Assembly: GCA_002396665.1 (NCBI GenBank)
Contig: DGYJ01000036.1
Location: forward strand, 28,437-34,199
Direction: 5' to 3'
From: Bdellovibrionaceae bacterium UBA5009
GTDB lineage: Bacteria; Bdellovibrionota; Bdellovibrionia; Bdellovibrionales; Bdellovibrionaceae
Length of the DNA stretch: 5,763 nucleotides
Shown here: positions 1 to 5,763 of the stretch, piece after piece
How positions within the stretch are numbered: the first letter of the stretch is position 1
Layout of the letters: each line of letters starts with the position of its first letter
Position numbers and translations under genes: made by a program
Notes under the pieces: model-generated
The model's input: only the letters and a program-made list of their open reading frames with translations
The model's database searches: none
Told to the model about the DNA's origin: nothing

Positions 1-95
1 CATCCTCTTTTTTAATTATTATTATTTTTTCCTCTGGCCAAAAAAATTCATCATATTTCCTGAATTAGTTTAACTTTACTATGCAAAAGATAGTT
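1..95. other. AT-rich non-coding stretch downstream of the ATPase
   Basis: This region after the ATPase stop is strongly AT-rich, with several homopolymer A/T runs and two copies of CCTCT (4-8 and 32-36). Apart from the weak stem and T-tract at 40-66, no RNA gene, convincing promoter or coding frame is visible. A five-base inverted repeat, ACTAT (78-82) and ATAGT (90-94), follows the stop codon directly but has no U-tract after it. Confidence 0.6.
40..66 (-). terminator. Possible weak intrinsic terminator after the ATPase gene
   Basis: On the minus strand, AATTCA (66-61) and TGAATT (50-45) can pair as a perfect 6-bp stem around a 10-nt loop, followed at once by five T (44-40). The site is about 30 nt after the ATPase stop, a sensible place for the operon to end. 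The stem has a single G:C pair and would be weak, so this is only a candidate; read-through into a gene beyond the left edge is possible. Confidence 0.3.
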
Positions 96-2129
96 TTACG
101 ATACTATGTTCCTGTACGCCAGTAACCTTAAAGCATTAAAAACAACCACGATTGTAGATCCTTCATGCAACGCAACAGCTGGGCCTATACCCAAGCCTAA
201 AATTGTAGAAGGAATAAGAATGGCAACCATTCCTAAACTCACCCAAAGATTTTGCTTAATGATTGTACTTGCTTTACGACTTAAACCTACAGCAAACACA
301 AGATGAGCTAAATCATCGGTCATTAGTGCAACGTCCGCTGTTTCTAAAGCGACTTCTGAGCCTGCAGCCCCCATAGCTATTCCAACTGTTGCAGAAGCCA
401 TTGCTGGAGCGTCATTGACGCCATCTCCGACCATCGCCACAACTTTAAGATCATTTCTTAATTTTTTGATCTGAGTTACTTTTTCTTCTGGCATCAGTTC
501 ACCAACAGCATCAGTTAAGCCGATTTCCTTGGCGATGGCCTGTGCAACCTTTTGATTATCACCAGAAAGCATAATCAATCTTTGAACACCTAATTTGCGA
601 AGTTGAGACAAAGTGTCCTTCGCCGACTTTCTAGGAGAATCCATGATCCCAATCACGCCTACATATTTATCACCCTTTAAAAGAACCATAATTGTGCGCC
701 CGTTTTCTTGGAGCTTCGCAACTGTCGCCTTCAATGATTCAGGTAATGCTGGTGTCCCTAATTGATCATCAAATAATGAAGGCTTCCCTATGAAAACGGT
801 TTCCCCACCGACTTCAGCGCGAATCCCTTTCCCAGTGATACTTTTTACGTTCACGGCTTTAGGTATTTGCCCCGTTGGAAATTTAAATTTTGCCGCATTT
901 ACAACGGCCGCCGCTAGCGGATGATCACTTTGGGATTCAACGGCTGCAGCTATGGAAAGAAATTGTTTTTCATCAAATTGATCAAGACAGACTACATCTG
1001 TAACGATCGGCTTTCCCTCAGTTAAGGTTCCCGTTTTATCAAATGCTATGGCTTCAACTTTTCCTAGATTTTCTAAAGCCGCTCCACCTTTGATTAAAAC
1101 TCCCCCTCGTCCTGACCTAGCAATTCCGCTAAGGACTGCACTTGGAGTAGAGATCGCCAAGGCACAGGGACTGGCTGCAACAAGCACGGCCATGGCGCGA
1201 TAAAAACTAACGCTGAAAGTTTCAGGAATAATCAAAAAGGCAAATAATAATAGAACAACACCTAGAAGAACAGACGGTACAAAATAACGTTCAAATTTTT
1301 TAGTGAACTCTTGCGTCGGCGAGGCTTCGGCCTGAGCGTCAGCAACCATTTTTGCGACTCGGGCCAAGGTTGTTTCGGAAGACAACTTCGTCACTTTAAC
1401 TTCAAGGGTTCCCGTACCGTTGATAGTTCCAGCAAAAACCATATGCTGTGCCGAAGTCTTGCTATTGGTTGCCATTCCGTCAGTAACAGCAATTTTATCA
1501 ACTGGAACACTTTCCCCGGTTACTGGGGCCTGATTAACGGCGCTGCTGCCTTTAATTATAATTCCATCTACGGGAATACGTTCATTCGGCTTAACTAAAA
1601 CAATGTCTCCGACTGCAAGCTGATCGACAGAAACTTCAACTGTTTCACCATTTTTAATAACGTGTGCAAACTTTGGTGCAAGTTCTGCAAGAGCTTCGAT
1701 GGCCTTCTTAGCTCTACCCATGGCGTAGTGCTCTAAAGAATGGCCAAGACTAAACAATGCGAGTAGTAATCCACCCTCCGGCCATTCTCCAAGAAACGCA
1801 GCACCTACTGCGGCCACAATCATCAATGTATCAATCGCAAACTTTTTTTGTTTAAGATTCTCAAAAGCCTCCAAAACTGCAAAAAAGCCCCCAAAGAAAT
1901 AGGTTAAGACATAGAAAATCATTGGAATAAGGCTGGTCGTTGCAGACTTCGAAATTACATACCCTAAACCAAGACTTATCCCTGCTAAGATCGCAAAGTA
2001 AAGTTCAGTTTTTTCTCCAAAAAAACTGGGACCATGATCGTGGTCGTGATCATGGTCATGTTTTTTGTTATGAGAAGTATCTTTTGAATCGTGAGAGTCT
2101 TCTTGAGAGTTCAATTCAACTTTTTTCAT
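96..2129 (-). CDS. P1B-4-type heavy-metal-translocating P-type ATPase (CzcP/CoaT-like)
   Basis: This is an inner-membrane ATP-driven pump expected to export divalent metal from cytoplasm to periplasm. All P-type catalytic elements are intact: TGES actuator loop (204-207), DKTGT with phosphorylated Asp364, the HP dipeptide (403-404), GKG of the nucleotide-binding domain (433-435) and GDGVNDAP (568-575). Eight membrane segments are predicted: four before the actuator (about 42-60, 66-88, 99-115, 119-134), two flanking it and leading to the P-domain (about 283-303, 310-336), and two at the end (about 626-648, 650-670). The metal motif in TM6 is SPC (320-322), not CPC, and the last helix has HEGST (655-659). 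This pair defines P1B-4 pumps, whose known substrates are Co, Zn, Cd or Fe(II). There is no CxxC metal-binding domain; instead residues 20-32 are His-Asp rich. The ATG is preferred because the next Met is residue 70, inside TM2. It follows czcA by 11 nt. Automated pipelines would probably call it ZntA/CadA. Confidence 0.94.
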   Translation of the reverse strand: MKKVELNSQEDSHDSKDTSHNKKHDHDHDHDHGPSFFGEKTELYFAILAGISLGLGYVISKSATTSLIPMIFYVLTYFFGGFFAVLEAFENLKQKKFAIDTLMIVAAVGAAFLGEWPEGGLLLALFSLGHSLEHYAMGRAKKAIEALAELAPKFAHVIKNGETVEVSVDQLAVGDIVLVKPNERIPVDGIIIKGSSAVNQAPVTGESVPVDKIAVTDGMATNSKTSAQHMVFAGTINGTGTLEVKVTKLSSETTLARVAKMVADAQAEASPTQEFTKKFERYFVPSVLLGVVLLLFAFLIIPETFSVSFYRAMAVLVAASPCALAISTPSAVLSGIARSGRGGVLIKGGAALENLGKVEAIAFDKTGTLTEGKPIVTDVVCLDQFDEKQFLSIAAAVESQSDHPLAAAVVNAAKFKFPTGQIPKAVNVKSITGKGIRAEVGGETVFIGKPSLFDDQLGTPALPESLKATVAKLQENGRTIMVLLKGDKYVGVIGIMDSPRKSAKDTLSQLRKLGVQRLIMLSGDNQKVAQAIAKEIGLTDAVGELMPEEKVTQIKKLRNDLKVVAMVGDGVNDAPAMASATVGIAMGAAGSEVALETADVALMTDDLAHLVFAVGLSRKASTIIKQNLWVSLGMVAILIPSTILGLGIGPAVALHEGSTIVVVFNALRLLAYRNIVS
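2034..2060 (-). repeat. His-Asp alternating codon repeat in the ATPase N-terminus
   Basis: Nine codons alternate CAY and GAY and encode His-Asp repeats at residues 24-32 of the ATPase, with a further His at residue 20. The third positions vary between C and T, so the protein pattern is more regular than the DNA pattern; this suggests selection on the peptide rather than recent DNA slippage alone. The tract lies in the cytoplasmic tail before the first membrane helix and could bind Zn, Co or Ni ions. It replaces the CxxC-type metal-binding domain found in many CPC-type metal ATPases. Confidence 0.75.
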
Positions 2130-2135
2130 CGGTGA

Positions 2136-2138
2136 TCC
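2136..2138 (-). promoter_or_regulatory. Weak ribosome binding site of the P1B ATPase
   Basis: Only a GGA triplet, six bases before the ATG at 2129, resembles a Shine-Dalgarno, clearly poorer than the site in front of czcA. Translation of the ATPase may therefore depend on ribosomes finishing czcA, whose TAA lies 11 nt upstream. The GGA overlaps an out-of-frame ATG at 2140-2138. Confidence 0.4.
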
Positions 2139-2140
2139 AT

Positions 2141-5100
2141 TTAGTGAGCCGTCTTACCCGTCATATATTTTTCAAATCTAGAAAAAATAATCGGCAAAAC
2201 AACAAGAGTTAGCAAAGTCGAAGAAATAATTCCGCCGATCACAACAGACGCCAAAGGTTTTTGCACCTCGGCCCCGATTCCGCTCGAAAGCATCATTGGT
2301 ATGAAGCCAAAAATAGCCACCAGCGCCGTCATCATCACCGGTCGTAAACGAACCAGGGTGCCTGTTTGCACAAGTTCTTTTCCAGTCTTTCCTTCTGCTT
2401 TTAATTGATTGAAAAAATTGACTAGCACCACGCCGTTTAATACGGCGATCCCTGACAACGCAATAAAACCAATGCCCGCCGAGATACTAAATGGAAGTCC
2501 ATTTAAAATAAGTCCAATAACACCACCAACTAATGCCATAGGGATACAACCAAAAATAAGCAAAGTCTGACTGATACTTCCAAAGGCTGCATACACCATC
2601 ATCAGAACTAAAATCAAAGCGGCTGGCGCTAATATCAGTAATCTAGATCTAGCTTGCTCTAAATTTTTAAAATTTCCACCCCACTCTAGATAATATCCAT
2701 CAGGAAGTTTGATCTCTTTTTCAACCAAAGCCTGGGCTTCTTGAACAAAGGACTCTGTATCTCGTCCCCGTAAATTAATTAATACAGCGGTTCGACGATT
2801 GGAATTTTCGCGATTTACTGATCCGTAGGTCTCCTTAAAACTAATATTTGCAAGATTTCCCAGCGAAGTTGTCGTATTCATGCCAATTCCAACAGGAAGC
2901 ATTTTAATTGTTTCGATGTTTGATCTTAGTTCATCTTTAAGACGAACGATGATTGGGAATTTTCTCTCTCCTTCATAAAGGTATCCTGCCTCTTCCCCGC
3001 CTAAAGCGATTGAAATGGTATTTAAAACGTCATTGATCGAAGCACTATATCTACGAAGACTGTCTTCGGAAGGCTCAATTTTTAAAACTGGAGAGGTTCC
3101 ATCAAGATCAACCTCCACGTCTCCCGCACCAGGAACTTTTGAAATCACTTCTTGCGTCTTTTTAGCAAAGTTCACAAGCTGATCCAAGTCAGGTCCAAAA
3201 ACTTTAACCGATACATCAGCCCTTGTACCTTCCAGAAGTTCGTTGAATCGCATTTGTATGGGCTGTGACGCCAAATAATTTTGGCCAGGAACTTCTTTTT
3301 CTAATCGTGCAACAATTGCATTCGTTAACTCTTCGAAAGTTCGTTTTTTGCCGTCAACCTTTTCCCACAAATCTCTAGATTTAAGCATAATATAGGTGTC
3401 TGAAACGTTAACACCCATCGGGTCTGTCGCCACCTCACTGGTTCCGATCCTTGAAAAAACAAGATCGACCTCTTGAAATGTTTTAACGACTTGATCTGCT
3501 TTTCTTTGATACTCTACGGACTGAGTAAGACTTGTATTCACAGGACGAATCATGTGAAAAGCCAATGAACCTTCACTTAGTTGCGGTAAAAACTCTGCTC
3601 CCCGAGTTAAAAAGAGTCCAACACCAAGTACTACCGAAGTAGCTGCAATTCCCATGGTGATGGTTTTTCGTTTAAAAGCCCACTCGAACACAGGAAGATA
3701 GGAGTTTCTGATCCAGACCATTAATCTTGGTTCTTTATCGGATACATTCCCTGACAATATTAAACTTGAAAGTGCAGGTACTGATGTAAAAGAAATCACA
3801 AACGCAGCTAAAACTGCGATGGAGAACGTGGAAGCCATTGGAATAAACATTTTTCCTTCAACACCTGTTAAAGCAAAGACAGGAAGGAAAACCATCACAA
3901 TAATAAACTGACCAAAACCAGCAGCCTTACGAATGTCCACTGTGGATTCATAAATGGCGAGCTTAACCTCTTCGGCATTTAAGCTTCTGCCCAATTTTTT
4001 AGACCGGTCATGGATGAAGCGAACGCAGTTATCCATAACGATCACGGTACCGTCAACAATGATACCGAAATCCAAAGCTCCAAGGCTCATTAAGTTTCCA
4101 GAAATACCTAGAGGCTTCATCACCAAAAAAGTGACTAGAAGGGAAAGAGGAATTGTTACCGCCGTAATGATTGCAGCTCTGATATTTCCTAATAAAATAA
4201 GCAAAATAATAGTTACTAGTGATGCTCCCATCAAAAGGTTATGCTCGACTGTTCCCAGCGTCGCATTCACTAGATCCGAACGGTTATACACCGTCGTCAT
4301 TTCCATGCCCTGAGGAAGAGTTTTTCTGATTTCGTCTATTTTTGCGTGCACGCGAGTGGATACAGTTCGGCTGTTTTCACCTAAAAGCATCATGACAGTG
4401 CCTAGTACGGCTTCTTCACCGTTGAAAGTGGCAGAACCCGTTCGTAGTTCTTTTCCTAAAGCGACCTTTCCAATGTCGCCGATAGTGATGATTCTTGCCG
4501 ATTCCAAGTGTTTGACGGGAACTCTTTCAATTTCTTTCGCTGATTTGATTAACCCAACTCCCTGAACTAAAAATTGCTCGGCAGTTTGTTCGACGTAGCC
4601 CCCACCCACATTGCGATTAACTTTTTCTAAAGCTTCTTTGATTTCATCGAAATGAATCCCGTAATTGGACATTTTTTCTGGATCTGGCTGAACGTGATAT
4701 TGTTTCTCAAAACCTCCAGAAATATTGATCTCAGCAACCCCTTCAGTAGTTAAAAGTCGCGGCTTTACGAACCAATCCATCGTCGCCTTGATTTCCATCA
4801 ATTGCTTTAATCGCTCATCACCTTTTTTGACTTCTTTGAAGTCTAAAACAAATTGATAAATTTCTCCAAGGCCCGTTGAAATTGGACCTAGCTCAGGCCT
4901 TGCATTGGCTGGTAAACTTCCAGAAACTCCTTGCAGTCGTTCCGTAACCAATTGTCTTGCCCGGTAAATATCTAAGCCGTCTTTGAAAACAACAGTGACT
5001 TGAGACAATCCAAATCTTGTGATGGATCTGACACTTTCAACTCCTGCGATTCCTCTCATCGAGGATTCAACAGGGTAAGTGACAGTACGCTCAATCTCTT

Positions 5101-5275
5101 CCGGCGCCAGTCCTTCAATGATTGTGTTTATTTGCACCTGATTGTTTGTGATATCTGGAACCGCATCGATGGGAAGACTTTGAAAACTGTACACTCCTGC
5201 AAAGGCAACAAGTACTGTTAACAAAAGAACAACTCCTCGATTAAAAACTGAAAAATAAATAATTTTATTAAGCAT
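2141..5275 (-). CDS. czcA: CzcA-type heavy-metal efflux RND pump (inner-membrane proton/metal antiporter)
   Basis: This is the proton-driven inner-membrane subunit of a tripartite heavy-metal exporter, normally working with a CzcB-like adaptor and CzcC-like outer-membrane channel. Its 1044 residues are the usual full length for the HME-RND family. It shows the canonical topology: TM1 near 13-31, a large periplasmic porter loop, TM2-TM6 about 347-508, TM7 about 540-557, a second porter loop, then TM8-TM12 about 879-1032. Family motifs include LPIDAVPDIT (34-43), GLAPEEIER (55-63), DFGIIVD in TM4 (402-408), RLRPVMMTA (976-984) and GAEVQKPLA (1001-1009). The TM4 acids are Asp402, Asp408 and Asp415; the last is Glu in Cupriavidus CzcA. 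Manual alignment places His574, Val624 and Glu679 where CusA has its Cu/Ag-binding Met573, Met623 and Met672, so Zn/Co/Cd/Ni is favoured over Cu/Ag. The ATG at 5275 has a strong Shine-Dalgarno, and the next in-frame Met is residue 73, inside the first porter segment. Exact substrate is unproven. Confidence 0.95.
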   Translation of the reverse strand: MLNKIIYFSVFNRGVVLLLTVLVAFAGVYSFQSLPIDAVPDITNNQVQINTIIEGLAPEEIERTVTYPVESSMRGIAGVESVRSITRFGLSQVTVVFKDGLDIYRARQLVTERLQGVSGSLPANARPELGPISTGLGEIYQFVLDFKEVKKGDERLKQLMEIKATMDWFVKPRLLTTEGVAEINISGGFEKQYHVQPDPEKMSNYGIHFDEIKEALEKVNRNVGGGYVEQTAEQFLVQGVGLIKSAKEIERVPVKHLESARIITIGDIGKVALGKELRTGSATFNGEEAVLGTVMMLLGENSRTVSTRVHAKIDEIRKTLPQGMEMTTVYNRSDLVNATLGTVEHNLLMGASLVTIILLILLGNIRAAIITAVTIPLSLLVTFLVMKPLGISGNLMSLGALDFGIIVDGTVIVMDNCVRFIHDRSKKLGRSLNAEEVKLAIYESTVDIRKAAGFGQFIIVMVFLPVFALTGVEGKMFIPMASTFSIAVLAAFVISFTSVPALSSLILSGNVSDKEPRLMVWIRNSYLPVFEWAFKRKTITMGIAATSVVLGVGLFLTRGAEFLPQLSEGSLAFHMIRPVNTSLTQSVEYQRKADQVVKTFQEVDLVFSRIGTSEVATDPMGVNVSDTYIMLKSRDLWEKVDGKKRTFEELTNAIVARLEKEVPGQNYLASQPIQMRFNELLEGTRADVSVKVFGPDLDQLVNFAKKTQEVISKVPGAGDVEVDLDGTSPVLKIEPSEDSLRRYSASINDVLNTISIALGGEEAGYLYEGERKFPIIVRLKDELRSNIETIKMLPVGIGMNTTTSLGNLANISFKETYGSVNRENSNRRTAVLINLRGRDTESFVQEAQALVEKEIKLPDGYYLEWGGNFKNLEQARSRLLILAPAALILVLMMVYAAFGSISQTLLIFGCIPMALVGGVIGLILNGLPFSISAGIGFIALSGIAVLNGVVLVNFFNQLKAEGKTGKELVQTGTLVRLRPVMMTALVAIFGFIPMMLSSGIGAEVQKPLASVVIGGIISSTLLTLVVLPIIFSRFEKYMTGKTAH

Positions 5276-5278
5276 AAG

Positions 5279-5285
5279 TTCCTCT
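5279..5285 (-). promoter_or_regulatory. Ribosome binding site of czcA
   Basis: Read on the minus strand this is AGAGGAA. Its GAGG core ends five bases before the ATG at 5275, and it sits directly after the TAA stop of the upstream gene (5289-5287). It is a strong Shine-Dalgarno that fixes the czcA start. Its position inside the 11-nt gap suits coupled translation of the two genes. Confidence 0.8.
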
Positions 5286-5286
5286 A

Positions 5287-5763
5287 TTAGTGGGAATGCC
5301 CTTCGGGGGCTCCACCGGTGGCTGAAATTTCGGAAATCCTTAAAAAGCCCATACCTTGAACAACGATTTTGTCTCCAGGCCTTAGTTCTGTAGATTTAAT
5401 TTGAATTTTACCCGCTGATCGATTGACGAGAGTGAAATCAACACGTTTGAAAAAGTCATTCCTAAGTCGAAATAGATTTTGCTCAACGCCGGTCTTAACG
5501 ATGACTTTTTCATCTAAAATTAAAATCTCACCCTGACCAACATCGATCGTTACGATTTCAAAATTCTTGAAGGCTTCAGGTGAAAGCTTAAACCCATCGT
5601 GCTCGCGGTATTCGGTTATGCCTTTGTCGGGACCAATTTGGGGATTTTCTTCCTGCTCCTCATGAGAGTCTTGATCTGTGTCAGAATGAGCTGCCGCTTC
5701 ATCTTTATGGCCGCCATCATGATCCTCTTTGTGTTCATTTTCTGCGGCGGATGCCAAACAGGT
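5287..5763 (-). CDS. Small His-rich exported protein resembling the membrane-proximal domain of a CzcB-type RND adaptor (5' end outside window)
   Basis: The reading frame stays open to the window edge, so 158 residues are visible and the true start lies outside. A TTG at 5757 could be called as a start, but the visible residues T-C-L-A-S-A-A-E look like the end of a signal peptide with an Ala-x-Ala-type cleavage site, so TTG is probably an internal Leu. Visible residues 8-39 form a low-complexity linker with five His and many Asp/Glu, a likely divalent-metal chelator. Residues 43-76 (IGPDKGI, then a FKLSPEA block) resemble the segment that opens the folded part of CzcB-like adaptors. Residues 85-146 (VIVKTG, then ELRPGDKIVVQG) resemble their C-terminal membrane-proximal beta domain. 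The lipoyl, alpha-hairpin and beta-barrel portions of a normal adaptor of about 350-500 residues are absent. The C-terminus is GHSH. The stop lies 11 nt before czcA, implying shared transcription and a role at the same pump. The family match is by eye; a metal chaperone for CzcA is an alternative role. Confidence 0.72.
   Translation of the reverse strand, partial: TCLASAAENEHKEDHDGGHKDEAAAHSDTDQDSHEEQEENPQIGPDKGITEYREHDGFKLSPEAFKNFEIVTIDVGQGEILILDEKVIVKTGVEQNLFRLRNDFFKRVDFTLVNRSAGKIQIKSTELRPGDKIVVQGMGFLRISEISATGGAPEGHSH

Noticed and set aside
1..3. ATG on the minus strand at the left edge, preceded by AGAGG, as the start of a further operon gene
   Set aside because: The AGAGG touches the ATG with no spacer, too close for normal initiation, and no coding sequence is visible beyond the edge. 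A downstream gene cannot be confirmed or excluded.
50..55. TATGAT on the minus strand as a -10 promoter box for a downstream gene
   Set aside because: No acceptable -35 hexamer lies 16-18 nt upstream; the nearest TTG-like hexamer (TTGCAT) is about 25 nt away. Such hexamers are expected by chance in AT-rich DNA.
78..94. Hairpin ACTAT and ATAGT just after the ATPase stop as a terminator
   Set aside because: Only five base pairs, mostly A:T, with no run of U after the stem in the direction of transcription.
2033..2054. Inverted repeat CATGATC (2033-2039) and GATCATG (2048-2054)
   Set aside because: It lies within the His-Asp codon run, where alternating CAY and GAY codons create such symmetry automatically.
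2641..2652. Tandem ATCTAG hexamer repeat
   Set aside because: Only two copies, inside the Arg-Ser-Arg-Leu-Leu codons of czcA at the start of TM8; expected by chance.
2661..2675. Perfect 7-bp AT-only palindrome around one central base (AAATTTT and AAAATTT)
   Set aside because: It sits inside conserved czcA coding sequence, has no G:C pairs and is explained by Asn, Phe and Lys codons.
106..5221. Plus-strand open frames of about 66-119 codons within the three minus-strand genes
   Set aside because: They lie almost wholly opposite well-conserved coding sequence, their products show no domain or family resemblance, and no strand-appropriate ribosome sites or operon context support them.
1..5763. 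CRISPR array, tRNA or rRNA gene, insertion sequence, attachment site or riboswitch
   Set aside because: No spaced direct repeats, clover-leaf sequence, transposase fragments or terminal inverted repeats were found, and nearly all of the window is accounted for by three closely packed genes.

Overview
The window holds part of a heavy-metal efflux operon, all on the minus strand and read from the right edge to the left. In order of transcription the genes are: the 3' portion of a small His/Asp/Glu-rich exported protein that resembles the membrane-proximal part of an RND periplasmic adaptor (5763 to 5287, 5' end outside the window); a complete CzcA-type heavy-metal RND pump of 1044 residues (5275 to 2141); and a complete P1B-type metal ATPase of 677 residues (2129 to 96). 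Both gaps are 11 nt, so the three genes almost certainly share one transcript. The promoter, and any czcC-like outer-membrane channel or full-length czcB-like adaptor, would lie beyond the right edge. The plus strand carries no credible gene.

The genes fit a two-step export route. The ATPase carries SPC in the sixth membrane helix and HEGST in the last one, the signature of the P1B-4 group (CzcP/CoaT/PfeT-like; Co, Zn, Cd or Fe), and would move metal from cytoplasm to periplasm. The RND pump would then drive metal from periplasm or inner membrane across the outer membrane using the proton gradient. Its proton-relay helix has Asp402 and Asp408 as in Cupriavidus CzcA, but Asp in place of the usual Glu at 415. 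The three methionines that bind Cu/Ag in CusA are replaced by His574, Val624 and Glu679, which points to Zn/Co/Cd/Ni-type divalent metals. The small exported protein probably works with the pump, as a metal-binding accessory or a minimal adaptor.

The left 95 nt are AT-rich and non-coding. They contain a weak stem followed by a U-tract that could be a terminator for the operon.

The organism is Gram-negative, because an RND system with a periplasmic adaptor-like partner needs an outer membrane. GC content is roughly 40-45% by eye. The gene order and the adaptor-like fragment recall Bdellovibrio/Bacteriovorax-type or Leptospira-type genomes, but this is an impression, not a demonstration. The window is mostly recognisable metal-resistance machinery. 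The least described element is the small adaptor-like protein.
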